64,000 nt of DNA. It comes from Cupriavidus consociatus (GTDB taxonomy: Bacteria; Pseudomonadota; Gammaproteobacteria; Burkholderiales; Burkholderiaceae). The position numbers and the translations under genes were made by a program. The notes under the pieces were generated by a model. That model worked only from the letters and a program-made list of their open reading frames with translations, was not told the DNA's origin and searched no databases. Positions 17,195-26,729 of this stretch are shown piece by piece (the first letter of the stretch is position 1; each line of letters begins with the position of its first letter). Location of the stretch: the NCBI RefSeq assembly GCF_017814975.1, contig NZ_JAGIQA010000001.1:620001-684000 (forward strand), read 5' to 3'.

Positions 17195-18013
17195 TCACTG
17201 GCCGGAAAATCTGGCCGGCCTGCGCTCGATGAAATGCGCAACCCCCTCTGTAAAGTCCTCGCTCTGGATGCTTTCGAACATCTCGGCGTTGGCAACCCGC
17301 GTGGCCTCGGCCAATGACTGGAACGGTTGCTCCCACAGTTGCCGCTTCATCACGCGGATGGATCGGGGCGAAACGTTCTCGGCGAGGTCGTCGGCATAGT
17401 CAAGGGTCGTCGCCATGAGTGTGTCCGCATCGACCACACGGTCGACCAGACCAATCCGCAGCGCCTCGTCGGCCGGAACCTTGCGTGCCGAGTACAGCAG
17501 ATCGGCAGCATGACCTGGGCCGACCACGCGTGGCAGCAGCCAGGAGATACCGTGCTCGGCAATCAGCCCCCGACGCGCGAACGCGGTGCTGAACGCGGCC
17601 CGCGCGCTGGCGAAGCGCATGTCGCTGTACAGCGCGAACACCAGGCCCAGACCCGCCGCGGCACCATTGATTGCCGCGATCACGGGCTTGCGCATGGCCG
17701 GGAAATAGCCATAGCGTGTCTGGTAGTCGGCGCGCCGGTTCATGTCGAACGGGCGCATCCACTGGGCGGCGCGGATGTCGCCCGGCGGCAGCACTTCCAG
17801 TTCGTTGATGTCCATGCCGGCGCAAAAGCCCTTGCCGGCGCCGGTCAGCACCACCACGCGGACGTTGTCGTCGCGATCGACGGTCTCCATGGCGTCGCGC
17901 AATTCGGCCTCCATGACCTTGGTCAGCGCGTTGAGCTTGTCTGGCCGGTTCATGGTGACCACGGCGATGCGCTCGCTTTTTCCTGCGCGAGCAACGGTGA
18001 CCTGACTGTACAT
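17195..18013 (-). CDS. Enoyl-CoA hydratase/isomerase family protein
   Basis: A 272-aa crotonase-fold protein. It has NRPDKLNAL, GAGKGFCAGMDI (about 59-70) for the oxyanion hole, and NGAAAGLGL (about 115-123) for the second. The catalytic-Glu region is RRGLIAEHGISW (near 147-158). The C-terminus ends in the common FIERRPARF motif. ATG 18013 follows AAGGA. It is the last gene of the leftward set with an aldehyde dehydrogenase and acyl-CoA synthetase. A hydratase, isomerase or hydratase/aldolase role is all possible. Confidence 0.9.
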   Translation of the reverse strand: MYSQVTVARAGKSERIAVVTMNRPDKLNALTKVMEAELRDAMETVDRDDNVRVVVLTGAGKGFCAGMDINELEVLPPGDIRAAQWMRPFDMNRRADYQTRYGYFPAMRKPVIAAINGAAAGLGLVFALYSDMRFASARAAFSTAFARRGLIAEHGISWLLPRVVGPGHAADLLYSARKVPADEALRIGLVDRVVDADTLMATTLDYADDLAENVSPRSIRVMKRQLWEQPFQSLAEATRVANAEMFESIQSEDFTEGVAHFIERRPARFSGQ

Positions 18014-18048
18014 AGTGCGATTCCTTTTGATGTCTTGGCTAGTCTTGA

Positions 18049-19464
18049 CTAAGGGAGCTGAACCGATCTCGGCTCCAGGAACTCTTCCAGCCCATGGACG
18101 CCGCCTTCGCGCCCGACGCCGGACAGGCCGAAGCCGCCAAACGGTGCGGCGGGATTGAAGCGGGCGCCATTGACGTCCACCTGCCCTGCCCGCAGCGCGT
18201 TGGCGATCGCTTCGGCGGCGCTGTCATCGGCAGCCCAGACCGTGGCAGCCAGTCCGTAGCGCGTGCCATTGGCCAGGGCGATCGCCTCGTCGACGCTGTC
18301 GTAGCACAGCACCGCCAGCACCGGCCCGAAGACCTCCTCTTGCGCCAGCCGGCTGTCGGGTGCAACGTTGCCGTAGATGGTCGGCGCGACGAAATAGCCG
18401 GTCGCTGGTACTGGCGCGTCGGCACCGCCGGCGATCCGGTCGAAGCCCGCCTCTTCCGCTGTGGCGATATGCGCCTGCACGCGCTGGCGCTGCAGCGCCG
18501 ACAGCAAGGGGCCGACCCGGGTTTCGCCATCGGCGGGATCCCCCAGGGTCATCGCTGCCGCGGCCTCCGCCAGCAGTTGCCGGCAGCGCGGGTAGTCCTC
18601 GCGGGCAACGATCAGCCGGGTGGTCGCGCTGCAGGTCTGCCCCGAATTGAGGAAGCAGGAACCGACCGTCGCCCTGACCGCCCTGGCGAGATCGGCACCC
18701 GGCAGCACGACGGCCGCCGACTTCCCGCCGAGTTCCATCGACACGCGCTTCATGTCGCCCGCCGCCTGCGCGGCGACCTTCCGGCCCACTGCCGTGGAGC
18801 CGGTGAACGACACCATCTGGATATCGGGATGCGAGACCAGCGCCTCGCCGACCGCCGCACCTCCCAGTACGAGGTTAAGGACGCCCGGCGGCAGCTTCGC
18901 CTGTTCGCACGCGGCCATCAGCCGTTCCGTGGCGGCAGGCGCCAGTTCGGACGGCTTCAGCACCACCGTGCAGCCGGCCAGCAGCGCGGGCGCCAGCTTG
19001 GCCGTGATCTGGTGCAACGGGTAGTTCCACGGCGTGATGGCGGCCACCACGCCGACCGGCACCAGCGTCACCCGGGAATTGCCGATCGTGCGGACGAAAT
19101 CGAACGTGTCGGCCAGCGCCGCCGTGGCGCGCCAGGCCGCGATCGGCGCATCGACCTGGATACGACGCGACAGCTTCAGCGGCATGCCGACTTCACGCGA
19201 GATCTCGTGGGCGAGTTCCGCTGCGCAACCTTCCAGCGCATCGGCAAGCGCATGCAGATACGGCGCCCGCCCGGCTGCGCCCAGGGCCTGCCACGCTGGC
19301 TGCGCTCGCACGGCCGCCGCCACGGCGTCGGCCACATCGTCCGCGGTGCCCAGGCTGACCTCGGCCAACGGGGCTTCGGTCGCCGAATCGTGGACGCGGA
19401 TCGGTTCGCCGCCTCGTATCGGGCGACGTGTGCCGTCTATGTAGTGTTGGGTCAACTGCTTCAC
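18049..19464 (-). CDS. NAD(P)-dependent aldehyde dehydrogenase
   Basis: A 471-aa aldehyde dehydrogenase with every core residue: Asn147 in TPWNYP, Lys170 in LKPSE, Glu244 in MELGGK and the nucleophile Cys278 in NSGQTCSA. The start is GTG at 19464 (AAGGGAG upstream), overlapping the upstream crotonase stop as GTGA; the longer ORF start gives a poor N-terminus. In context it probably oxidises the aldehyde released by an adjacent hydratase/aldolase, like vanillin dehydrogenases. The exact substrate is unproven. Confidence 0.92.
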   Translation of the reverse strand: MKQLTQHYIDGTRRPIRGGEPIRVHDSATEAPLAEVSLGTADDVADAVAAAVRAQPAWQALGAAGRAPYLHALADALEGCAAELAHEISREVGMPLKLSRRIQVDAPIAAWRATAALADTFDFVRTIGNSRVTLVPVGVVAAITPWNYPLHQITAKLAPALLAGCTVVLKPSELAPAATERLMAACEQAKLPPGVLNLVLGGAAVGEALVSHPDIQMVSFTGSTAVGRKVAAQAAGDMKRVSMELGGKSAAVVLPGADLARAVRATVGSCFLNSGQTCSATTRLIVAREDYPRCRQLLAEAAAAMTLGDPADGETRVGPLLSALQRQRVQAHIATAEEAGFDRIAGGADAPVPATGYFVAPTIYGNVAPDSRLAQEEVFGPVLAVLCYDSVDEAIALANGTRYGLAATVWAADDSAAEAIANALRAGQVDVNGARFNPAAPFGGFGLSGVGREGGVHGLEEFLEPRSVQLP

Positions 19465-20231
19465 TGCGACTCCCTTGTCTTGCGTTGATCGAGGAACGCT
19501 GCCATCACGCGCTGCGGCTCGCCGTCGGCATAGCATTCCAGTTGCGCCCGGATGCCGGCGACACAGGCCTCATCGAACCCCGGCTGCGTCATGGCACGAA
19601 AGCGCTGCCTGGACAGGCGCACGGCGGTCGGCGGCAGCGCCGCCAGCGACCGCGCCTGTGCCAGCGCCTGCGTCATCAGCTCGGCCTCGCCGCACAGCGC
19701 CGTCACCAGGCCGATATCGAAGGCGCGCTGGCCACTGACCAGCTCGCCCGACAGCGACATCTGCACGTTATGGGTGTGCCCAACGTGCAGCGTCATCAGA
19801 TACGATCCGACGATGCTAGCCAGGCCTGCCTTGACCTCCGGCTGGCCCCAGCGGCTGTCAGCCGTGGTCAGGCGCCAGTCCGCGCACAGCGCCAGCTGGA
19901 AACCCGCGCCTGCCGCCACGCCCCGCACGGCGGCCACGCAAGGCTTGTCCAGATCGCGCACGGCCTGGTACATCGCCCGTTGCCGGTTCAGCCAGGGCAC
20001 GAGCTGCTGCCAGGTCACGGCAGCCGCCTCATCGAGGTCCTGCCCGGCGCAGAACGCCCGCTCGCCGGCACCGGTCAGCACGACGGCGCGTACCGATGGT
20101 TCGGTGTTGAGCCGGCCCAGCGCTTCGATCAGCTCGCCGCGCAGCACGTCGTTGACCGCGTTCATGCGGCCCGGACGGTTCAGCGTGACGATGGCGATCT
20201 CGTCATCCTGTTCGACACGTATGGCTTCCAT
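19461..20231 (-). CDS. Enoyl-CoA hydratase/aldolase-like crotonase
   Basis: A 256-aa crotonase-fold protein with NRPGRMNAV, AFCAGQDL (oxyanion hole) and RGVAAGAGFQ. The catalytic region WGQPEVKAGLASIVG (about 130-144) carries a Glu. Its stop overlaps the aldehyde dehydrogenase start, and it sits 3 bp from the acyl-CoA synthetase stop, so the three proteins are translated together. The pairing of an acyl-CoA synthetase, crotonase and aldehyde dehydrogenase matches feruloyl-CoA hydratase/aldolase pathways; that assignment is inference. A generic enoyl-CoA hydratase is the alternative. Confidence 0.88.
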   Translation of the reverse strand: MEAIRVEQDDEIAIVTLNRPGRMNAVNDVLRGELIEALGRLNTEPSVRAVVLTGAGERAFCAGQDLDEAAAVTWQQLVPWLNRQRAMYQAVRDLDKPCVAAVRGVAAGAGFQLALCADWRLTTADSRWGQPEVKAGLASIVGSYLMTLHVGHTHNVQMSLSGELVSGQRAFDIGLVTALCGEAELMTQALAQARSLAALPPTAVRLSRQRFRAMTQPGFDEACVAGIRAQLECYADGEPQRVMAAFLDQRKTRESQ

Positions 20232-20234
20232 GCT

Positions 20235-22325
20235 TCAGTTTCCCTTGAGTTCCACCACGGCATCGACTGCCACGACACCCGCGCCGGCCGCCATCACCAT
20301 CAGCGGGTTGATGTCGACCGAAACCAGCGCGGTGCGGTGACGCAACGCCCAGTCTCCGAGCGCAACCGCCGACGACGCCAGCGCCTCCAGGTCGAGCGCC
20401 GGGATGTCGCGATAGCCACCGAACAGCGGCGCCAGGCGCAGCCGTGCGCAGGCCGCCTTGACGTCGTCGGCGGTGAACGGGGCCAGCAGGGTCACGACGT
20501 CCTTGCGGAGTTCGAGCAGCGTGCCGCCCTCCCCGATCATGACCAGCGGCCCAAACGCGGGATCGACCGAGACGCCCAGCGCAAACTCATGGCGGCCCTT
20601 GACCATCGTTGCCACGATCACCCGTGGGGATGCCACGCCCAGCCGCTGCAGCGTATCGAGACAGTCCTGCGTCGCGCGGGCCACGCTCGCCGCATCGGTG
20701 AGCCGAAGATGCACGAGGCCATGTTCGCTCTTGTGCGGGACCTCCGCCGCACAGCCCTTGACCACCACCGGCACCCCGCCGAGCGCGTCAAACGCCGTCA
20801 CCGCCGCATCCACGCTGTCGCATAGCCGGTACGGCACGGTCGGTACGCCGGCTGCGGCAAGCAATGCCAGGCTACGGGCTTCGTCCTGCAATCCACTGCC
20901 GTCGAGCTGCCGTGCTTCAGGCCAGGCCGGCGTGGTTGCCGCCTCGGCCAGCCGATGATGCGCGGCGTATTGCGCCAGCGCTGCAATGGCATCCGCTTCG
21001 GTGACGAAGGCCGGCACCCCGTGCCGCACGAAGACCTCGCGCACCGACTGTTGCGGCGCGCTCGCCACCAGCGGCCTGGCCTGTTGCGCGCTGAAAGTGG
21101 CGGCGTCGCGCGCCAGCGCCTCGACGTCGTAGCCGGGGCCGGCCACCGGAATGCCGACCATCACCATGTCGGCCTGCGGATCGGCGCCCAGCGCCTGTAG
21201 CACGCGCGGGAACATGTCGCCCTTGCCCAGCAGCGCCGCGGTCATGTCGAGCGGATTGCTGGCCGTCCCGAACGCGGGCAGGATCGCGCCCAGTTCGCGC
21301 AGCGTGGCCGGCTGCAGTTCGGTCAGCGGCAGCTCGTGCCGTTCGGCCAGGTCGGCCGCCATGACGCCCACGGCGCCGCTATGGCTCATCACGACCGTGC
21401 GGCCCTGCCCCGGCGTGCAGTGCTGCAGATAGAGGGGCACGGCGCGAACCAGCTCGCCGATATCGCGCGCACGCCAGATGCCGTGACGAGCCAGGAAGGC
21501 ATCGATCGCCGCATCGTTGCCGACCAGCGCACCGGTATGCGAGGCTGCCGCCCTGGCGCCGCGCTCGCTGTTGCCGGCCTTGATCGCCACGATGCTGGCG
21601 CCACGCGCACGGGCCACCGCCGCCGCACGGGCCAGCTGCGCCGGGTCGGACACCGATTCAAGGTAGACCAGGATCAGCCGCACCTCGGGGTCCGCCGCCA
21701 CGGCCGCGGTCATGGCGCAGGCGTCGAGATCGGCGTCGTTGCCCGTCGCCACCAGGTAGCGCACGCCATGGCCGGCCTGGCGCAGCAAGGCATAGGGCAT
21801 GACGCTCGCCGCGCCGCTCTGGCTGATGATCGCGATCGGGCCGTCCCGGGGCGCCACCTCCATGAACATGGTCGAGAAATTGAGCACCGCGCCGCTGGCA
21901 AAGTTGGCCGTGCCCTGCGCGTTCGGCCCCACCAGCCGCATGCCGCTGTCATTGGCCACCGCCACCAGTTCCTGCTGCCGCCGGCGTCCCGTCTCGCCCG
22001 TCTCGGCGAAGCCCGACGCCATGATGACGGCAGCCTTGACGCCGGCGGCGCCGCACTGGCGCACCTGCTCAAGCGTGGCATCGCCGGACACGGCGATCAC
22101 CACGGCATCCGGCGCCTTGCCGATCGCACCGAGATCGGGATACGCGCGATAGCCCTGGATGACCTCGCGCCCCGGGTTGACCGGAAACACCTCGCCCGTG
22201 TAGCCGAAGGTGCGCAGGTAGTGGATCGGCCGTCCGCCCACCTTGTTGGGATTGTCCGAGGCGCCGATCACGGCCACCGAGGCCGGCGAGAACAAGGCGC
22301 CGAAGGTTGCGGAGATCTCAGTCAA
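20235..22325 (-). CDS. ADP-forming acyl-CoA synthetase
   Basis: A 696-aa fused acetyl-CoA-synthetase-(ADP)-type enzyme. An N-terminal CoA-binding domain (VAVIGASDNPNKVGG at 17-31, GPNAQG near 133) is followed by a succinyl-CoA-synthetase-like domain with the phosphorylated His candidate His263 (ASHTGALVGND). An ATP-grasp domain follows (about 480-696; VVVKGCAAEVPHKSEHG, VMIGEGGT). FerA-type feruloyl-CoA synthetases belong to this superfamily. The start is TTG at 22325 with GGGAG upstream, overlapping the Bug stop by 8 bp. It activates a carboxylic acid delivered by the adjacent Bug receptor; the substrate is inferred to be aromatic or branched. Confidence 0.9.
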   Translation of the reverse strand: MTEISATFGALFSPASVAVIGASDNPNKVGGRPIHYLRTFGYTGEVFPVNPGREVIQGYRAYPDLGAIGKAPDAVVIAVSGDATLEQVRQCGAAGVKAAVIMASGFAETGETGRRRQQELVAVANDSGMRLVGPNAQGTANFASGAVLNFSTMFMEVAPRDGPIAIISQSGAASVMPYALLRQAGHGVRYLVATGNDADLDACAMTAAVAADPEVRLILVYLESVSDPAQLARAAAVARARGASIVAIKAGNSERGARAAASHTGALVGNDAAIDAFLARHGIWRARDIGELVRAVPLYLQHCTPGQGRTVVMSHSGAVGVMAADLAERHELPLTELQPATLRELGAILPAFGTASNPLDMTAALLGKGDMFPRVLQALGADPQADMVMVGIPVAGPGYDVEALARDAATFSAQQARPLVASAPQQSVREVFVRHGVPAFVTEADAIAALAQYAAHHRLAEAATTPAWPEARQLDGSGLQDEARSLALLAAAGVPTVPYRLCDSVDAAVTAFDALGGVPVVVKGCAAEVPHKSEHGLVHLRLTDAASVARATQDCLDTLQRLGVASPRVIVATMVKGRHEFALGVSVDPAFGPLVMIGEGGTLLELRKDVVTLLAPFTADDVKAACARLRLAPLFGGYRDIPALDLEALASSAVALGDWALRHRTALVSVDINPLMVMAAGAGVVAVDAVVELKGN

Positions 22326-23322
22326 GGGTCGCTCCCGATGCCTTCACCACCGGCGACCACTTGCCCGCGTCTTGCTGGATCAGCCGGGAGAAGTCGGCCG
22401 GCGTCCCCGGCAGCGGCCGTGCACCCAGCGCGGCGAGCTGTTTCTGCACGTCCGCCTGCGCGAGCACGGCCTGCAGTTCGCTGTTCAGGCGGCGGATCAC
22501 GTCTGGCGTGGTCCCCTTCGGTGCCGACAGGCCGAACCAGATCGTCACGTCGAAGCCCGGCAGGCCGGCCTCGGCAATGGTCGGCACCTTGGGCAGCGCC
22601 TCCGAGCGTGTCGCCCCGGTCACGCCGAGCGCCTTGACCTTGCCGGTGCTGATGTACTGCACCTGGCTCGATACCGTGTCGAACATCATCGAGATGCGTC
22701 CGCCAAGCAGGTCGGTGAATGCCGCCGCCGAGCCTTTGTACGGCACATGGACGATGTCGACGCCCGCCATTGACCTGAACAGTTCGCCGGACAGGTGGTT
22801 GGAGCTGCCGTTGCCGGCCGAGCCGAAGGTCAGCGTGCCCGGCTTCTGCCTTGCCAGCGCCAGCAGCTCCCTGACGTTGCTGACCGGCAGGTTGTTCGGC
22901 ACCACCAGCACGTTGACCGTGGAGGCCACCGAACCCACGGCATCGAACGACTTGACGGGGTCAACCTTCAGCGAGCGGTAGAGCCATGGGTTGATCGCCA
23001 TGGTGCCGGTGGTGGCAAAGAACAGCGTATAGCCATCGGGGGCCGCCTGCGCCGCGGCCTCGGTGGCGATGGTGCCGCCGGCGCCGCCGCGGTTGTCTAT
23101 CACCACGGGCTGTCCTAGCTGCTGCGACAGGTGCTGGCCGATCAGCCGCGCCATCGCGTCAGTGGGCCCGCCGGCCGGAAACGGCACAAGCAGGCGGATC
23201 GGTTTGGCGGGATAGCCCGGTGTGGCAGCGGCGGCGCCGCTGAAGGCAGCCGGCGCGGCGGCGACCAGCAAGGCGCATAACGGCCGCCGGAATGCGCGAA
23301 GCACAGCGGAAAAGCGCGGCAT
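22318..23322 (-). CDS. Bug/TctC-type receptor
   Basis: A 334-aa periplasmic receptor with an N-terminal signal peptide ending near residue 33, the PAKPIRLLVPFPAGGPTD signature, DNRGGAGGTIAT, and the VPYKGSAAAFTDLLGGRI segment characteristic of the family. No TctAB permease is adjacent. It is the first gene of the leftward set, so its ligand is likely the acid activated by the downstream synthetase. ATG 23322 follows GGAGACAAC. The promoter region is shared with the divergent LysR gene. Confidence 0.93.
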   Translation of the reverse strand: MPRFSAVLRAFRRPLCALLVAAAPAAFSGAAAATPGYPAKPIRLLVPFPAGGPTDAMARLIGQHLSQQLGQPVVIDNRGGAGGTIATEAAAQAAPDGYTLFFATTGTMAINPWLYRSLKVDPVKSFDAVGSVASTVNVLVVPNNLPVSNVRELLALARQKPGTLTFGSAGNGSSNHLSGELFRSMAGVDIVHVPYKGSAAAFTDLLGGRISMMFDTVSSQVQYISTGKVKALGVTGATRSEALPKVPTIAEAGLPGFDVTIWFGLSAPKGTTPDVIRRLNSELQAVLAQADVQKQLAALGARPLPGTPADFSRLIQQDAGKWSPVVKASGATLD

Positions 23323-23369
23323 GTTGTCTCCATATGTTTCGTAAGCCCCCTCTCTCTGCCAGGAGGGAT

Positions 23370-23433
23370 GGACTCAGTGTATGGAGTCCTGGTCTAATGC
23401 AAAAGAGTAGAATCGTCGATATCTGATATCGAC
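23370..23433. promoter_or_regulatory. Candidate LysR operator between Bug and LysR genes
   Basis: Two inverted repeats are present. GTCGATATC-TGA-... forms a 19-bp perfect palindrome around a 3-nt centre at 23415-23433. GGACTC-N8-GAGTCC spans 23370-23389. Both lie in the 131-bp divergent interval, and LysR regulators typically bind such sites. That they control this operon is inference. Confidence 0.5.
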
Positions 23434-23453
23434 TTTCTGGATGGAGTGGCAGC

Positions 23454-24362
23454 GTGAACCTGAAGCAGCTCGAAACCGTGGCACTGGTGGCCGAAGTGGG
23501 ATCGCTGTCACGCGCGGCACGCTCGCTGGGGATCGCCCAGTCGCTGGTGAGCCGCGCCATTGCCCAGATCGAAGCCGAATGGGGCGACCGGCTGTTCGAA
23601 CGGACCGGCCGGGGCGTGGTGCTGTCGGAGTTCGGCCAGCGGATCTTCCCGCATGTCCAGTTGCTGCTGGCCCAGTCGGCGCGGCTGCGCGACGAGGTCA
23701 AGGACGCGGCGGGCGTGCCGGTCGGCCAGGTAAGGATCGGCGTGCTGCCGTCAATGGCGCCACGCCTGATTCCGGCGCTGTTCGAGGACCTGCGCACCAC
23801 GGCGCCGGGTGTCCGGCTGCGCGTGGCCGAAGGGTTCAGCGGCCAACTCGATGAGGAACTGGAATCGGGCCATCTGGATCTTGCGGTCATCAATCGCTAT
23901 GGCCCCGGGCCGCGACAGAATGAAGACGTGCTCGCCCAGGTCGCCACCTACCTGATCTGCCCGCCCGGGCATCCGCTCGCCGGGATGCCGACGGTGGCGT
24001 TCCGCAAGCTCGACGGCCTCCCGCTGGTGCTGCCGCCGGCGCCCAATGGCCTGCGATCGATCCTTGACCAGCACGCGCGCCAGCTCGGCATCTCGCTGGA
24101 CGTGGCACTGGAAGTGGAATCGCTGAATACGATGAAGGAGGTCGCGCTTGCTGGTGGCGCTTTGACAATACTTCCTGTCCTCGCCGTGGATAGCGAGGTT
24201 GCCGCCGGACGCTTGTCAGCAGTCGAGATTGTCGAGCCGCGCCTGCCACGGACCATTGCGATGGGCGTCACGCGGCATCATCCGCTGTCCCGGGCGGCGC
24301 GGCTCGTTCTTTCCCGGCTTCATGCCCTGGTGCCTGAAGTCGCAGGGAGCGGACAGGGCTAG
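23454..24362 (+). CDS. LysR-family transcriptional regulator
   Basis: A 302-aa LTTR. The N-terminal winged HTH (about 1-60) contains RAARSLGIAQSLVSRAIAQ, and the effector domain (about 88-295) contains IGVLPSMAPRLIPALFEDL. The start is GTG at 23454 after GGATGGAG. It is divergent from the Bug/acyl-CoA synthetase operon and is the obvious candidate regulator, using an intermediate as co-inducer. It converges on the phosphonate operon, whose last gene ends 106 bp away. Confidence 0.92.
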   Translation: MNLKQLETVALVAEVGSLSRAARSLGIAQSLVSRAIAQIEAEWGDRLFERTGRGVVLSEFGQRIFPHVQLLLAQSARLRDEVKDAAGVPVGQVRIGVLPSMAPRLIPALFEDLRTTAPGVRLRVAEGFSGQLDEELESGHLDLAVINRYGPGPRQNEDVLAQVATYLICPPGHPLAGMPTVAFRKLDGLPLVLPPAPNGLRSILDQHARQLGISLDVALEVESLNTMKEVALAGGALTILPVLAVDSEVAAGRLSAVEIVEPRLPRTIAMGVTRHHPLSRAARLVLSRLHALVPEVAGSGQG

Positions 24363-24468
24363 CTGGCGTCATTCATGGCGGTTATCGGGGCACTGAGCGC
24401 CTGTGCCTGGCCCCCCGTAACCTGCCTTCGCGGGCAATGCCTCAATGGCGCGGGTAGCCACGCCGGGA

Positions 24469-25533
24469 TCACGTCATCAATGCCGCAAACCCCTGCAGCA
24501 GGCGCTCGATGTCGTGCGCCTGAATATGTCCCATCGTGGAGATCCGGAACAGTTCGTTCGACAGCTGCCCCTGCCCTGCATAGATCACAAAGCCGAGCGC
24601 TTTCAAGCCGTCGTGCAACTGCGTGTACGACAAGCTCGCCGGCAAACGGTAGGCGCGCAGGACGACGGAAGACTGGTCCGCCGGCAACGCGCTTGCGATG
24701 CCACGCAATGCAAGTCCCGCGCGCACCTGCTCGGCCAGGGCCGCATAGTGCGCGTGCCTGGCGGGCTGGCCGCCGCTGTCGTCAAGCTCGCGCAACGCTT
24801 CCACCAGGGCGTAGTAGGCGTGCACGGACGGGGTGAAAGGGGTGTTGCGCTGGTCCTGCAGGCGTGCCAGCCGGCCAAGATCCAGGTAATAGGTCCGGCT
24901 TGCGGCCTGGGCCAGCGCGTCACGTCGCGCGATGACGAAGGCGGCCCCGGGCACGCCGTGCAGGCACTTGTTGGCAGTGGCGGCCACGGCGGCAATGCTG
25001 CCGCCGAAATCGATCGTCTCGGCGCCGAAGCTGCTGACGGCGTCGACCAGCAAGAGAACGCCTCGCTGGCGACAAACGGCGTCGAGCGCGTGCAGATCGT
25101 TCAAGCGCCCAGTCGTCGTTTCATGGTGGATGACCGCCACATGGCCGATGGCCCGGTCCGCGTCCAGCACGGCGGCCAGCCGGCCGGGATCGGGCGCCTG
25201 CATCCAGTCATGCCTGATCACCTCATGGTCGATGCGGTATTGACTTGCTATCTGCGTGATGCGCTCGCCGTACACGCCGTTCTCGATCACGAGCAGCTTT
25301 CCGCGCTCGGGCACCAGCGCGGCAATCATGCTTTCGACTGCCGCTGTGCCTGACCCGGTCATCAATATCGCGGCCCACTCGGCGGGGTCCAGCCGGTAGA
25401 CGTCAAGCAGCCGCGCACGCGCCTCGTCCTGCAAATCGAAGAATTCGCTTTCGCGGTGACACAAATCGGGCTGCAGCAGGCTGCGGCGTACGCGCTCGGA
25501 CAAGGTAACCGGCCCGGGGTTGAGCAATAGCAT
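24469..25533 (-). CDS. phnW: 2-aminoethylphosphonate--pyruvate transaminase
   Basis: A 354-aa class-V PLP aminotransferase. It begins [13 protein letters not shown], typical of PhnW. Asp164 (LLVDAVSSFG) contacts the PLP ring nitrogen, Lys189 (ATANKCLHG) forms the Schiff base, and RQGQLSNELFRIS-like residues line the C-terminus. PhnW can make AEP by transaminating phosphonoacetaldehyde or run in reverse in AEP degradation. Because it follows PEP mutase and phosphonopyruvate decarboxylase with no PhnX, the biosynthetic direction is favoured. Its ATG overlaps the upstream decarboxylase stop by 1 bp (25533). It is the last gene of the operon. Confidence 0.92.
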   Translation of the reverse strand: MLLLNPGPVTLSERVRRSLLQPDLCHRESEFFDLQDEARARLLDVYRLDPAEWAAILMTGSGTAAVESMIAALVPERGKLLVIENGVYGERITQIASQYRIDHEVIRHDWMQAPDPGRLAAVLDADRAIGHVAVIHHETTTGRLNDLHALDAVCRQRGVLLLVDAVSSFGAETIDFGGSIAAVAATANKCLHGVPGAAFVIARRDALAQAASRTYYLDLGRLARLQDQRNTPFTPSVHAYYALVEALRELDDSGGQPARHAHYAALAEQVRAGLALRGIASALPADQSSVVLRAYRLPASLSYTQLHDGLKALGFVIYAGQGQLSNELFRISTMGHIQAHDIERLLQGFAALMT

Positions 25534-26729
25534 CAGTTCTCTCCGTGATCAGCGCCGATGTGCCGCGCGAGGCGGGACTTCACTTCCGCGGGGGTGATGG
25601 TGGGCCTGGGCAGGCCATCCGGCGTGCCGGCGCGTATCATCAATCGCACGAAACGCGCGCCGGGAGCGGATGCACCCGGCGCGGCGGGCGCAGCCGCCGC
25701 AAGACCATCGTCAAGCAGCTCGAGGCGGTCGCCTTCGACCGCCGAGGCATAGCCGCACGCCGCCGCCACGCCGGCGAAAGACACATTGGGCGACACCGTG
25801 GCCTGTGCGCCGGTCGAGTCGTGCGCTCCGTTGTCGAGCAGCACGTGCGCGAGGTTCGACGGGCCGTATGCGCCCAGGGTGGCGAAGTTGCCCATGCGCA
25901 TCAAGGCAGCGCCGTCGCCGTCGATGGCGACCACATGCAGGTCCGGGCGCACCAGCGCGAGGCCGAGCGCAAACGAAGCCACGCAACCCATCGAGCCCAC
26001 CATATAGAGCTGGTTTGGCCGGTCTTCGAGCGCATACAGTTCGCGGCCGCAGAAGCCGGTCGATGCCAGTACCACCGTGGAAGCAGCCGGCGTATGTGCA
26101 ATCACGCGCTGCAAGGCATCGCGACGCGAAGGCAGCGCATCCGGCGCCCCTCCCCGCCACTGCGTGCGGACCTCGCATCGCGCGCGCGGCGCGGGTCGAA
26201 TCTGCGGCTTGAGCGCATAGGGCGCGACACTGCCTTTTTGCATGACCAGCGCGTAAGGGCGTCCGGTCGCGTCCATATGCGCCAGCGCGCGATCGAGCGC
26301 CGGGCCGATGGCGGCCGCGTCGGTCGGGAACAGCTCCCAGGGTATCTCCATGGTGTCGAGCATCGCAGGCGTGACCGGACCCATCAGCGCGTGTTGCGGC
26401 TCGTCCGCGGTGCCCGGTTGTCCTCGCCACGTCACGATCAGCAATTGTGGCAGGCGAAACGTCCAGGTCAGCGAAGTGAGCGGGCTCACCGCATTGCCGA
26501 GACCGGAGTTCTGCATCATCGTGATGCCGCGCCGCCCATCCCTGGCGCCGAGCGTCACGCCCGCGATCAGCGCTACCGCGTCGCCTTCGTTCGCGGACGA
26601 GACGTAGTGCAACGATGGAGCCTGCAGCACGTAATTGATAAAGGGGGTGAGATACGAGCACGGCACCCCCGCATACCAGGAGAAGCCGCGCGCCAGCGTC
26701 GCCTCGATAAACTGGGCCGCTTCGATCAT
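25533..26729 (-). CDS. aepY: Phosphonopyruvate decarboxylase
   Basis: A 398-aa ThDP enzyme that converts phosphonopyruvate to phosphonoacetaldehyde and CO2, which drives the unfavourable PEP mutase reaction forward. The catalytic Glu48 lies in [12 protein letters not shown], and the ThDP/Mg2+ motif runs from GDG (271-273) to Asn300 ([11 protein letters not shown]). The length and [13 protein letters not shown] start fit the Ppd family. ATG at 26729 overlaps the PEP mutase stop by 4 bp. The gene sits between PEP mutase and PhnW, the canonical phosphonate order. Sulfopyruvate decarboxylase is a less likely alternative given the neighbours. Confidence 0.93.
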   Translation of the reverse strand: MIEAAQFIEATLARGFSWYAGVPCSYLTPFINYVLQAPSLHYVSSANEGDAVALIAGVTLGARDGRRGITMMQNSGLGNAVSPLTSLTWTFRLPQLLIVTWRGQPGTADEPQHALMGPVTPAMLDTMEIPWELFPTDAAAIGPALDRALAHMDATGRPYALVMQKGSVAPYALKPQIRPAPRARCEVRTQWRGGAPDALPSRRDALQRVIAHTPAASTVVLASTGFCGRELYALEDRPNQLYMVGSMGCVASFALGLALVRPDLHVVAIDGDGAALMRMGNFATLGAYGPSNLAHVLLDNGAHDSTGAQATVSPNVSFAGVAAACGYASAVEGDRLELLDDGLAAAAPAAPGASAPGARFVRLMIRAGTPDGLPRPTITPAEVKSRLARHIGADHGEN

